From assembly GCF_009618275.1 (NCBI RefSeq), contig NZ_WIAD01000001.1, positions 186,001 to 250,000 on the forward strand: a DNA stretch of 64,000 nt, in the 5' to 3' direction. Positions 29,001 to 36,133 of the stretch are shown here, piece after piece. How positions within the stretch are numbered: the stretch's first letter is position 1; the number at the start of each line of letters is the position of its first letter. The position numbers and the translations under genes were made by a program. The notes under the pieces are model-generated. The model had not been told where the DNA came from and did not search any database. It saw only the letters and a list, made by a program, of their open reading frames with translations. The stretch is from Roseimaritima sediminicola. GTDB taxonomy: Bacteria > Planctomycetota > Planctomycetia > Pirellulales > Pirellulaceae.

Positions 29001-29675
29001 CGGCCCGCGACCTTGAACCAGCGTTACGAAGCACTTTCGAAATCGGTGCTGGTCTCACTGGAACGATCGCGTGATGCCTTGGCCAACCGTCCGGCCGAGG
29101 AAGTCACCGCTTGGATCACACCCTGGGTAGCGCGTTTTCAAAAGCTGAACCCCAGCACCGTTGTTGATTCCCCGGCCGACCCCGCGGCCACCGCGTCCGC
29201 CGAGCCGGACGCCACCGAACAAGCGCCCGACCAACGGCAAGTCCCCGAGCCGCAAGCGCAGGACCCTCTTGAACAGCGGCTGGCCGACTACCTCGATTCG
29301 GTGCTGGGAAACAGCGAATGGAACACGCCGCCGGGCGACGCTTCGCCGCTGATTCCCGCCGGCTGGACCGTCGCGGCCGTCTATCGACATGCCGGCGATG
29401 CGGCCACGCTACGCGCCACCTTTCTCGGCACCGATCCCCTCCGCTTGCAAGCCTGGCAACAACCGGTCGCGCTTGCGACCCTGGCGCTGTTGGTCCTGCT
29501 GGCCGTCGCTCGGTTCTGGAAACGTCTGCAGCGTTGGACCGATGCGCCGGCTTTCTGGCTGTTTTTGATCGGCCTGGTCGGGTTCGTCCTGGCGCCGCTG
29601 CCGGTGGCCATCGCCCTGTGCTTTGTGGCCATCACCGCCCGCACGCTCCGCCGCCCAACGCCCCAGCACCCGTAA
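23073..29675 (+). CDS. Giant membrane protein, apparent fusion of two signal-ectodomain-TM units
   Basis: This 2200-residue protein starts at GTG 23073, overlapping the previous stop. Unit A (residues 1 to about 1060) has a signal-like segment (SIRVLFAVLMLSAAGGPLAL), a beta-rich ectodomain and helices from about residue 970 (LAWAAAAVIALFVLAVCWAL). At about residues 1065-1082 comes a second signal-like segment (SASLLLAWMLCSAGGVIG). Unit B has another ectodomain of about 1040 residues and a final helix bundle at about 2130-2190. Each unit is close to the length of the upstream 1077-residue protein. Short strand patterns recur, such as ADYRVRASSLSSRG in unit B against RSLEVTGSTEANRA upstream. 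It is probably envelope-located; the function is unknown. Confidence 0.88.
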   Translation: MSRGDTQGLSPRSLGQRVSIRVLFAVLMLSAAGGPLALWKPSTARAQSPAVSQAPELHYRRIFVLDNQAASLLPSDYRPVVAEELERLLEQRRERAEQLNESKPHLHRVLYRVGYDPQSLALRSDQTTLDIEYSGDQPSYLDLGTVNWALTDGQPLPVDGDLPTRWLTDPDGHSLIALTGSAQLDVAWSLAGTRLPDESVKFLLQIPRCSRSQMFLHLPETCRLHVDRGVARELASPPAEVGSLSGDTPRRWYRLELGGLAEVELTITEESSTETRPPLVVRRQSMRYQVSAESTRWTADLTIEAMPGERLPPVLLNRGRTTAVRLGDQSLPYTEVVDEQQVRVQWTDPVPGPRSNVAVPIELTIEGVAENLPGAAFRLPWPEFLQRRILVTTPVVQVQVRSEPEIRITELHTPPTWHLHPTVMSENGSRTVLLDGAMGASFQPPAIQIQHGQDACSADAVLRLSVEDRTIHATWKAAIVVAQNRDPIQLEFEPDWRVESLQIADSGRVIDVAGNQDVVTIWPEAADISDDVLRLQVTGQRVMRSVDGNNSRTIHATWFARIRDCRTRSVAAVVPPQSFRWAAGTVLRGPLVQANELPPNLQELLGPLDDGSLLFRLSNGTTPRLELERPLPEIDADLRLSVSSDGDEITEVLTFSCKSPSAVSTQLLIRCGDRHGRPPLTWSLAEGTGSGWSLPQPQPDSEDQQEAYLVALPAEQRGTLQLTARRHYPVDQVQTIDLPSINQVSADENAASISVNQSLIAEVDASLHVKRSDGPVQRVPSREDAPQTQRLRYQPNDPARVLVTPATAELVPAILWEENVDVIASVRWGDAVIARYHTDGMQPLRIRYGARLRLLEVVVNDEPQNIEALESSAGSLTIPASGLPSHVELRFDSAATSSGLVRRYEPPELEASGVVLKKNWRMWPAVDTFAPNIRPWRMPALAAQATTPLGSFLQPQAGQSVDGTQQKWLLSSELAWAAAAVIALFVLAVCWALSRCSVTTTFLVVALSLTVAVGWPDWFLVIIGFVTTPALVAALLAVSLRDPSDRFLEPSGSSGELDFSYPRTSASLLLAWMLCSAGGVIGHGQEAEEPSPGAPPPGQTTSAAPVYSILIPVDEQGEVAGTHVYIPDQLYSRLFRRASAPAAMPAVRYHRADYRVRASSLSSRGSAAKLEVRLELETDSVGRPIRLPFAPEMVREIDILSDGLARSIRWSAQENAVALQLPKPGRTMLRMVLDAPIAVDDYGVYEIELSIPSIHSSGLAFDADAMVDFLAAPAALGASSVDPMMGDLSAELGPTDVLSLRWRPSGNDSDTVSPPLVRRFLVQASADRVVCECLMDVKAILGDTSDEILLEFGSRKVPTLLSSSWTVVPSTEEDGDQAGRLRLRSSNPERPPIRLAWEEQTADLPVYDEDASLRQYALPPVEVVGSTPLGPTFIAINHAPNQTLRIADTGLVVPMPIERFLAGWNSSVDVIEQAVVAEDRLPNLLLSTAAPASWQCEQSQQLLIRADDANNPLQLHLEYQAVIRPGDGAPPPMQLVVPRAMRIQSVRVAGVEVDTVVRHDRQQTLVSLPEWTLPERHLVRLTAAMDVPANGRFAPPFVQLEGAASLGGNYSMARSTDVAVAQLKEPALTAVPQSVPDSERLTRSIIPLWAWQVPAGDLAAVRNGRLNGRFEVTSNPTETATVQMTELAFEGGRWTMETVIKLRPLRGRVDFLTVEIPSRWSEDVSVSSADSWSSQPAADPAKRLLRILPSDSAKARHEIRVRGRLVGGDLSQVSVPHVRVLGEGPRRVVVSVPEQIDQTPIDWEITGPRRSPEEAAETAFLEPRPGYRRVEVAGGWSATMVATAQTPPPPEASVLDVQFFVQQDRPALVICRWDLYPADLDEVSIRLPSGFQIVGQWSGGAAVPVAVEDTPQGTVATLPLSLSQLAQSIVLLGHVQMQDGRRVALPELLDIPVGDTWITRFNSRAGSTETRLRSPWRPATLNQRYEALSKSVLVSLERSRDALANRPAEEVTAWITPWVARFQKLNPSTVVDSPADPAATASAEPDATEQAPDQRQVPEPQAQDPLEQRLADYLDSVLGNSEWNTPPGDASPLIPAGWTVAAVYRHAGDAATLRATFLGTDPLRLQAWQQPVALATLALLVLLAVARFWKRLQRWTDAPAFWLFLIGLVGFVLAPLPVAIALCFVAITARTLRRPTPQHP

Positions 29676-29681
29676 CGCTCT
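29665..29681 (+). repeat. 17-bp direct repeat, left flank of the MITE-like element
   Basis: AGCACCCGTAACGCTCT contains the stop codon of the giant gene. The same 17 bases recur at 29852-29868 on the other side of the element, and their first 13 bases recur again at 29869-29881. It looks like a target-site duplication. Confidence 0.75.
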
Positions 29682-29851
29682 AAGCACGTCGGCATAAATC
29701 TTTCGGTGAAACCCCGCGACAACACCCTCCCGCGCAGCGGGAGGGTCGGGCTCTTAGGCCCGGGGAGGGCCCTATGAAAACCCTCTCCGGGCCTAAGAGC
29801 CCGACTCTCCCAGAGGGAGGGTAAAGCCGAATGAAATGTTGCGACGTGCTT
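29682..29851. mobile_element. MITE-like non-coding element, complete copy
   Basis: This 170-bp element has imperfect terminal inverted repeats (AAGCACGTCGGCAT and ATGTTGCGACGTGCTT). It also has an internal inverted repeat of about 24 bp, with arms beginning GTCGGGCTCTTAGGCCCGG and ending CCGGGCCTAAGAGCCCGAC. Its sequence is nearly identical to 8383-8520. It encodes nothing and is flanked by 17-bp direct repeats. Any mobilising transposase would have to lie outside this window. Confidence 0.75.
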
Positions 29852-29881
29852 AGCACCCGTAACGCTCTAGCACCCGTAACG
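29852..29881 (+). repeat. 17-bp direct repeat, right flank, plus a partial third copy
   Basis: AGCACCCGTAACGCTCT (29852-29868) is followed directly by AGCACCCGTAACG (29869-29881). Both match the bases that end the giant gene before the element. Confidence 0.75.
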
Positions 29882-29894
29882 TCGCCGCGTGGGT

Positions 29895-31130
29895 TCAGGC
29901 TTCGGGCAATTGATGGCCCATTTTTTCCCGCTTGGTCTGCAGGTATTTGACGTTGTGCACGTTGGCCGGGGGAATGATCGGCACTTGATCGACCACGTGC
30001 ACGTCAAACCCACGCAGATTGAACGCTTCGGTTTTCTTGGGGTTGTTGGTCAACAGCCGCACTTCGGAGAGTCCCAAATCCTTCAGGATCTGCAGGCCGA
30101 CGCCATAGTCGCGGATGTCGGCCTTAAAACCCAAGGCGTGGTTGGCTTCGACCGTATCGAGCCCCTGATCCTGCAGCGCATAGGCGCGGATCTTTTGCGC
30201 CAGACCGATGCCGCGTCCTTCCTGCGGCAAATAGATCAGTGCTCCGCGTCCTTCGTCGCTGATCATCTTCAGGGCCATCTCCAGCTGGTCGCCGCAATCG
30301 CAGCGCAGCGATTCGACCAAGTCGCCGGTGAAACAGCTGCTGTGCATCCGCACCAGGGGCGCGGGCCCGGGCTGGGCCAAGTCGCCGGTGACCAGGGCGA
30401 TGGGTTCTTGGGATTCGTAATCGACGCCGTAGACGACGATCCGGAAATCTCCGAAGCGGGTCGGCAGTTCGGCTTCGGCCGTCCGCTGGACCAGCTTTTC
30501 ATTGACTCGCCGATGGGCGATCAGCTGTTCGATACTGATGATTTTCAAATCGTGACGTTTGGCGATCGCGTGCAGCGTGGATCGCGTGGCCCGGTCACCG
30601 TGTTCGTCCAGGATCTCGCACAGACACGCCGCCGGGGTCAGCCCGGCCATCCGCGCGAGGTCCACCGCCGCTTCGGTATGTCCGGCGCGACGCAGCACGC
30701 CGCCCTGCTTGGCCAACAACGGAAACACATGTCCGGGACGCACGAAATCCGTTGTCTTGGCGGCCGGATCGGTCATCTTGCGGATCGTTTCGCTGCGTTC
30801 GGCAGCCGTAATTCCGGTCCGAGCCGTGGCGATATCGATCGGCGTCATGAACGCGGTGTGCAGGGGCGCGTCGTTCTGCGACGCGACCGGCGTCAATTCC
30901 AAGCGACGGCAGACATCCGGCAGAACCGAAACGCACAACTGCCCGCGTCCGGTCAACATGAAGTTGATCTTTTCAGCCGTGGCCAATTCCGCGGCGCAGA
31001 TGAAATCGCCCTCGTTCTCGCGGTCTTCGGCATCCACCACGATCACCACTTCGCCATTGCGGATCGCATCGACCGCCTCCGGCACGCTGTGGTAGGACAA
31101 ATGGTCGGACTCGGGGGCTTCGTTGGTCAT
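29895..31130 (-). CDS. ribBA: Bifunctional DHBP synthase / GTP cyclohydrolase II (riboflavin synthesis)
   Basis: This enzyme makes both riboflavin precursors: 3,4-dihydroxy-2-butanone 4-phosphate from ribulose 5-phosphate, and the pyrimidine intermediate from GTP. The 411 residues start at ATG 31128-31130; a TTG 12 bases upstream is less likely. The N-terminal RibB half has DAEDRENEGDF and AGHTEAAVDLARMAGL. The C-terminal RibA half has the zinc ligands in SSCFTGDLVESLRCDCGDQ, then GRGIGLAQKIRAYALQD and LLTNNPKKTEAF. Both halves look complete and active. It is cytoplasmic. No FMN riboswitch was seen upstream. Confidence 0.97.
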   Translation of the reverse strand: MTNEAPESDHLSYHSVPEAVDAIRNGEVVIVVDAEDRENEGDFICAAELATAEKINFMLTGRGQLCVSVLPDVCRRLELTPVASQNDAPLHTAFMTPIDIATARTGITAAERSETIRKMTDPAAKTTDFVRPGHVFPLLAKQGGVLRRAGHTEAAVDLARMAGLTPAACLCEILDEHGDRATRSTLHAIAKRHDLKIISIEQLIAHRRVNEKLVQRTAEAELPTRFGDFRIVVYGVDYESQEPIALVTGDLAQPGPAPLVRMHSSCFTGDLVESLRCDCGDQLEMALKMISDEGRGALIYLPQEGRGIGLAQKIRAYALQDQGLDTVEANHALGFKADIRDYGVGLQILKDLGLSEVRLLTNNPKKTEAFNLRGFDVHVVDQVPIIPPANVHNVKYLQTKREKMGHQLPEA

Positions 31131-31218
31131 CGACGACTTCAAACAGGCTTAAAAAATTGAAAAACGCAAGGCGTGGCGGCTGGGCAAGCAAGTCATTCTA
31201 TCGCCGGCGGGTCGGGTC

Positions 31219-32397
31219 CTACAAACCCTCCAGCGGCGAAAACTCTGCGTAGACAGGGAAATGCGGACTCAATTCCTCGCATTCGGCCAAGGTCAGGTTC
31301 TGCATTCGCAGGTAATTGAGCACCCCACCGCTGCCCAGGTACTCCGTGGTCGCCACGCCGTCGACCAGGATGTTCGACACTTGGTGGCGCCCGAAGATGT
31401 CGGTAGGCGTGGCCTGCACCGCGGCCACCGTACGGGCCTCGTTCAGAGAGGGTACCAAATACGCATCATCGGCCTGGAATAACCCCACCATCAGCGTGTC
31501 GTCTTCGTGGCGGCCGTCCTCGGTCACCGCCTGCATCACGCCTCGCAGGGCCGCGACCTCCTGCCGGGCCGCGTCCATCTCCACGCGGACATTGACCACC
31601 GAAAACGTCCAAGCCCGCTCCGGACTCGGGCCGATCGCGCGAAACCAAGCCACGATCGGATCGTGCCGCAGGACGTTCTGGGGATCCGCCACGGTGTAGA
31701 ACTGGCTGCGGTCGGTGACCACCCGCTCGGTGTCAAACAGAATCGCCAACTGCTCCTGATCGCTGCCGAGACGGCTGGGAATCCGCCGCGGCGGAGCCAG
31801 CAGGAAATCGTACTTGCGTCCCGTCCGATTGACGTGTTCGACGATTCGCGGCACGAGGTCTCGCTGGGTGCCGTGAACCTGCTGGATCGCGATCACGTCG
31901 AACGTGCGAACCACCCTGGCCAACCATCCCATCACATGGGACTTGGCCAATTTGTCTTTGCCAAACCCGCCCAGGGCCCAGGAGGCGACGCGGATGCGGC
32001 GGTCCGGATGCACCAGAGCCGGATCTTCCGGCGCCGGCGCTGCGGTGCGGTCGGCATCCTGCTCGGGGGCCGAAGCGCCGAACCGAAAAAACGAAACCGC
32101 CTGGGCGTCGGTTCTGCCGGCGGCCGGCCCGTCCGCTGCGACGCCTGACGACTCCGCAGCAAGATGCTCGCCGGCCGCTGCGCTCCCGGTCCAGCCGTCG
32201 GTGGTAGACCAGTTCCCAAGCACCGCCCCGTTGTCGGTCGTCAGAAAACCGCGAAGGTCATCATCCGCGTCGCGCTCAGACGGACCGGATGCCTGACGCG
32301 GGCGCAGCTCGACCGCGTCCAGTCCTCCGATTTCATAGTTCCGGAAGAAGTACCAACCTCCGGCGACCAGAACGATTAACAGCAGTGCTGTGCGCAT
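31219..32397 (-). CDS. Membrane-anchored EEP (DNase I-like) fold protein with substituted active site
   Basis: This 392-residue protein starts at ATG 32395-32397, with a single membrane helix at residues 1-20 and a linker. The C-terminal 260 residues align by motif with the endonuclease/exonuclease/phosphatase fold. The catalytic positions differ, however. Asn of the first motif is Ala141 (VASWAL), Glu of the QEV motif is Gln173 (IQQVHG) and His of the central motif is Arg271 (VNVRVE). GDFN reads GLFQ (Leu306, Gln308) and SDH reads SPH (Pro378). It is therefore probably not a nuclease or phosphatase, but a binding or structural protein. It lies 88 bp upstream of ribBA. Confidence 0.8.
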   Translation of the reverse strand: MRTALLLIVLVAGGWYFFRNYEIGGLDAVELRPRQASGPSERDADDDLRGFLTTDNGAVLGNWSTTDGWTGSAAAGEHLAAESSGVAADGPAAGRTDAQAVSFFRFGASAPEQDADRTAAPAPEDPALVHPDRRIRVASWALGGFGKDKLAKSHVMGWLARVVRTFDVIAIQQVHGTQRDLVPRIVEHVNRTGRKYDFLLAPPRRIPSRLGSDQEQLAILFDTERVVTDRSQFYTVADPQNVLRHDPIVAWFRAIGPSPERAWTFSVVNVRVEMDAARQEVAALRGVMQAVTEDGRHEDDTLMVGLFQADDAYLVPSLNEARTVAAVQATPTDIFGRHQVSNILVDGVATTEYLGSGGVLNYLRMQNLTLAECEELSPHFPVYAEFSPLEGL

Positions 32398-32582
32398 CGC
32401 TTCCGACTCCGACTCAAAAAAAAGACGCTCCGAACATCCCCAACTCCGCGGCGGATCTCGGCGTATTGGGTCATCATCGTCCGCAGCCCGGCCGGGGGCA
32501 CAGCCAATCGCCCGCGGTACCTTTCGGACGACGTACGCGGATCGGTGAGCGTGTACCGATTGCAGGGGCACCAGCCGGCCGA

Positions 32583-32640
32583 GGTGTTGCGACCGGGGTG
32601 TTGCGGCCAGGGTGTTGCGGCCGGGGTGTTGCGACCGGGA
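32583..32640 (+). repeat. 15-bp tandem repeat (about four copies)
   Basis: Four tandem copies of a unit close to GGTGTTGCGACCGGG, with G/A variation, lie in the 243-bp gap between the EEP-like gene and the STN-domain gene. The rest of this gap shows nothing else. Confidence 0.85.
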
Positions 32641-33843
32641 TCAGGGCGTCTCGATCCACCACGTATCATCGCGGAAGGTCGCTCGCAGCCCGACCTGTCG
32701 GGCGACCTGCTGGATCAATTCATCCAGCGGTAACTCGTCGGCTTGCAGGTTGATCAGCCGGGTCACGGCCTCTTGCGCTTCGGGCTGGACCGAAAGGGTC
32801 CAGCCTCCGGCACCGGTCAACGACGCCAGCGCCTTGTCCGCCGGAGCGTTCTGCCAGTTGATCGTAAAGCGTTTTTGCGAGGGCGTCGGTGGCGGCCCCG
32901 CGACCGGCCGCCGACGTTGCTTTGACCGATAGATCGACCGCTGGATTTCGCGATGCACCAGTGCCCCGCCGCGAACATCCGCCTTGGTTTGCCGGACCTG
33001 AATCGTCGCCTCGGGGTCCACTCGTCGCAGTTGATCGCGGAGCTTTTCGACGGCCGCTGCCGGGTACGCTTGTTCCACGGCAACGTGCTCGGGCATCGGC
33101 TCCGCACCGATCGCTGCGTCGACGCGGCGCAGCCACTGGTCGAACTCCGCGCCGATCAACGTCAGCACGGTGGCCGGGCGGATCGCATCGTTTTCGAACG
33201 CGGGCCACAGGTCGTGCGGCAAGTCGACCCCGTCGGCGGACGCATTCATTTTCTCGGCGACCGTCTGCAGGGCTTCCGCCGGCGTCGTTAGGAAGGGCCA
33301 CGCGATCGATTGCGGCGGGGCACCCGCGGCCATGCTGACTGCGGCACCGGCTCGGCCTTCGATCTCCCCCGGCGCAGCACCAACCGCCGCGGCCATGATC
33401 AACGCTCCCGTGCGATCGACCCACTCGCGGCGTCCGACCAGGACCAGATTATCGATCGGCAAACTGCTCAGGCCCACGCTTTCGGCGACGCTGGCAAAGG
33501 CGCCTTCGACCGTTGGCCCCGCCGCGGCCACGGCCACTTTCTGTTCGGGGTCGACTCGGCGATCCAGCCAGTGGTCGACGTTCGTCGCCTGGCTGAGCGT
33601 CTGCAGGGTGGCCCGCAGCGACTGGCCACTAAAGCGACTTTGATGCGCCGCGGCCAGGCGCCGCTCCAAACTGGTCGAAACGCTCTGCGCCCCCGCGGGA
33701 TCGACCTGGACAAACACCATCGCCAACAGGCCCAGCCGAATGATTGCGACAGCTCGAAGACGCAGCGTCGCAACCAACGGATTGCGACCGCCGCGAAGCC
33801 ATTCGCGTCGAACACGGGGGCGTGAAACCAATTCAATCACCAA
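32641..33843 (-). CDS. Exported protein with two STN/secretin-N-like domains
   Basis: This 400-residue protein has an N-terminal signal (LRLRAVAIIRLGLLAMVFVQ, then PAGAQS). The start is TTG at 33841-33843 or the adjoining GTG. The first short domain (SLRATLQTLSQATNVDHWLD) and a C-terminal one (FTINWQNAPADKALASLTGA through DELIQQVARQVGLRATFRDD) look like STN domains, as found in secretins and TonB-dependent receptors. The central 200 residues are of unknown type and contain LPHDLWPAFENDAIRPATVL. No secretin pore or receptor barrel is present, so it may be a periplasmic partner of such a complex. That is inference. Confidence 0.75.
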   Translation of the reverse strand: MVIELVSRPRVRREWLRGGRNPLVATLRLRAVAIIRLGLLAMVFVQVDPAGAQSVSTSLERRLAAAHQSRFSGQSLRATLQTLSQATNVDHWLDRRVDPEQKVAVAAAGPTVEGAFASVAESVGLSSLPIDNLVLVGRREWVDRTGALIMAAAVGAAPGEIEGRAGAAVSMAAGAPPQSIAWPFLTTPAEALQTVAEKMNASADGVDLPHDLWPAFENDAIRPATVLTLIGAEFDQWLRRVDAAIGAEPMPEHVAVEQAYPAAAVEKLRDQLRRVDPEATIQVRQTKADVRGGALVHREIQRSIYRSKQRRRPVAGPPPTPSQKRFTINWQNAPADKALASLTGAGGWTLSVQPEAQEAVTRLINLQADELPLDELIQQVARQVGLRATFRDDTWWIETP

Positions 33844-34344
33844 GGAGCCAAGGATGCAAAACGTAAACGAGCGGCCGACCGCCGCAAGCTCAGCATTCCA
33901 GAAAGTCTACCTGCTTGCAGTACATCAAGCGACAACGTCTCGCCGGGCCCGGTGTCCGGCGAAGACGAACGACCGAACCGACTTTACCATTTGGAGCGTT
34001 CTTGCATTCGTGCGCCCCGGTACACGACGGCCCCCTTCGGGGCGTGCCGCAGTGTGTTGCTTGTTGAGTCGGCGAGCAATCGAACGGGTCAGGCAATCAA
34101 ACCGGTCAAGGCAATCAAACCGTTTAAGGCCTCTTTGATGATCACTTCGCGTCTTGCACCGGAGCGAAGCGTCGATGATTGGCGGCGCGATTACAGAAAA
34201 GGTTGCGCCGGGGATCGCGGTAGGGACGGCTGTCGCCAACCGCACCCCGCACCGATCCGTACGCGAAGGACTACCTCATACAGATACGCTCCCCTGTCGC
34301 CCCTCCGGGGCTTTTGTTGGTTTGGGGGACGCGAACCGGCGGTT

Positions 34345-34406
34345 GACACCGCCGGCAAGGGCTGTGCCGCCCTGCGGGCTGGTCCTGTGGTTGGGAGGAA
34401 TGATTG
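34345..34406 (+). repeat. 62-bp direct repeat, copy 1
   Basis: It begins GACACCGCCGGCAAGGGCTG and ends GGGAGGAATGATTG. It matches 34518-34579 with one base difference, 173 bp apart. Confidence 0.9.
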
Positions 34407-34517
34407 CGGCATGGTTCGTTCGGGGACCGCTACATGTGTTTCGTCACCAAAGAACCGGGGCTATCGCCCAAACGGCTCACATAGGCAATGCGTTTTCGCA
34501 TTAGATCAACAGCCCGT

Positions 34518-34579
34518 GACACCGCCGGCAAGGGCTGTGCCGCCCTGCGGGCTGGTCCTCTGGTTGGGAGGAATGATTG
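34518..34579 (+). repeat. 62-bp direct repeat, copy 2
   Basis: This is the second copy of the 62-bp unit. The only visible difference from copy 1 is C for G in GGTCCT(G/C)TGG. Confidence 0.9.
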
Positions 34580-35137
34580 GGTCCATCCGGGATTCTCGTG
34601 GGTTCAGCCCAACTGCGGGATTATCTTAGGCACCCGCGGTGGTGTCCGAAGGGTGTGGTCTCACGGATTAAAAATGCTGGCGGCAGACAATGCTTGCCGC
34701 CAGCCAGAGACGCCACTGGGCGCGCCCCGACCGCGATATCCCTGGCCGTGCCCGCGTCCCCGCAGAGCTTGCTTCCGTTTCTCGCGGCAACTTCGACGTA
34801 ATGGATGAAGACACCGCATTATCGCTTGATCGGGGAATCGTTCCACTTGGTTGCTGCCGGCCAAAATCCGAATTAGACTCAGCATCCATACGACGCACGG
34901 GAGTGGATGCTTGACGGGGGTACCTGTTCACCTGGGAGTGTTCACGGCGTGGTTAACGGTCGCTCCTGGCGACCTGTCGAAGCGGGCCTTTGCAAGTCTG
35001 GCAAAACGGAACTTGCGACTTGTCGCTGCCGGTTGGCTGCGTAGGATGCCTTTGACGGATCGCACAGGACGTGATCGATCGCAGGATCTGCAGGCGAAGC
35101 ATCACAGTCTCCCAAGAACCTCCAAGGCGTACATCCC

Positions 35138-35812
35138 GTGAGTAACCCGATTGTTCGCACCTCTCGATTGGTGACCACCTACCGACGTTATCTGGCCAGT
35201 GCCGACACGTTGCGTTTTGCCCAGCAGGTTTCGGAAACCTACTTTCCCAGCACGCTGGCCAAATTGTTGCAGATGGGCAGTATCGAGGAACGTCGGGCGG
35301 CTTCTTTGGCCTTGGGGATCGTAGGCGATGGAACGGTTGTAGAGACACTGGGGCGCGCGTTGTCCGACGAGGATCGCGGCGTTCGCTTGGCGGCCGACGA
35401 TGCGTTTCGTGCGACGCTGGTACGCGGTGCCGCACCGGCGCATCGGCAGCAATTGCTGCAGGTGATGCACTTGAACGATGGCGGCGAATTTGCCGCCGGG
35501 CTCCCGCCGGCGATGATCCTGGCCAACCAGGCGCCTCACTATGCCGAAGCGATGCATCAGATGGGCATTTGCTGGGAAGGTTTGAACAATCCGGACGAGG
35601 CCGAGGCCGCCTATCGCGGTTGTCTTTGGTTGTGTCGTTTCCATTATCCGGCTTGGATCGGCGTGGCCCGGTGTCGGCTGGAGCGGAACGAGCTGGGCTC
35701 GGCGTTGCGTGCGCTGGACCGTGCGACGGCGATCTGCCCGGATCTGGAAGTCCCGCGAGCGCAGGCCCGCGCGATCCGGCGGCGGCTGGGCATTTCCGAA
35801 CGACAGGGCTAG
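35138..35812 (+). CDS. HEAT-repeat / TPR protein
   Basis: This 224-residue soluble protein starts at GTG 35138. The N-terminal half has HEAT-like repeats (SIEERRAASLALGIVGDGTV, ALSDEDRGVRLAADDAF). The C-terminal half has TPR-like helices (AEAMHQMGICWEGLNNPDEA, ARCRLERNELGSALRALDRA). It has no signal peptide, so it is likely a cytoplasmic scaffold protein; the partner is unknown. It is followed after 10 bp by a small membrane protein gene in the same direction. Confidence 0.82.
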   Translation: MSNPIVRTSRLVTTYRRYLASADTLRFAQQVSETYFPSTLAKLLQMGSIEERRAASLALGIVGDGTVVETLGRALSDEDRGVRLAADDAFRATLVRGAAPAHRQQLLQVMHLNDGGEFAAGLPPAMILANQAPHYAEAMHQMGICWEGLNNPDEAEAAYRGCLWLCRFHYPAWIGVARCRLERNELGSALRALDRATAICPDLEVPRAQARAIRRRLGISERQG

Positions 35813-35822
35813 CCGACTTCTC

Positions 35823-36056
35823 ATGCGTGCCGATCAGATCCTCGTTGCAACCGTCTCGGCCGGCCTGGGCGTGCTGGCCTGCCTGGCCGCCACGCAGCGT
35901 TGGCAGGGTCCGTATCGGCTGCGTTCGATCGCGGCGGTACAGCGGCGATACGGTTTACCCGCCGCCCGCGTGCTGTTGCTGGCGATCGGCCTGATCCTGT
36001 TGGTCTTGGCTTTCGTGATCGCCTTGGATCTGCGGCCGGCATACCGTAGCCAATGA
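35823..36056 (+). CDS. Small membrane protein of unknown function
   Basis: This 77-residue protein from ATG 35823 has two predicted membrane helices: ILVATVSAGLGVLACLAA near the N-terminus and VLLLAIGLILLVLAFVIALD near the C-terminus. A basic loop (RLRSIAAVQRRYGLP) connects them. It starts 10 bp after the HEAT/TPR gene and is probably co-translated with it. No family was recognised. Confidence 0.65.
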   Translation: MRADQILVATVSAGLGVLACLAATQRWQGPYRLRSIAAVQRRYGLPAARVLLLAIGLILLVLAFVIALDLRPAYRSQ

Positions 36057-36133
36057 GCCGTGGATTGGGTTAAGTTGTGGGCACAACCGGAAACCTTTCC
36101 CTTCGTGTCCCCTTAACCCACCTTGATCCGAAC

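Larger units (their letters stand above)
33844..35137. repeat. 1.3-kb gene-poor, repeat-containing region
   Basis: No convincing protein or RNA gene was found in this region. It holds a 62-bp direct repeat (34345-34406 and 34518-34579), tandem GGCAATCAAACCG-like units near 34090-34130, and a 21-bp sequence at 34459-34479 shared with 38886-38906. A short GC stem with a T-rich tail (GCCCC-TCC-GGGGC then TTTTG, 34299-34317) could be a weak plus-strand terminator. Open frames crossing the repeats have unnatural composition. It may be decayed sequence. Confidence 0.6.

Noticed and set aside
31131-31218. FMN riboswitch upstream of ribBA
   Set aside because: The gap is too short and shows none of the conserved stems or the AGGG-type motifs of the RFN element.
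33952-34629. 225-codon plus-strand open frame in the gene-poor region
   Set aside because: It runs across both copies of the 62-bp repeat, has no good start signal, and its composition is not protein-like.
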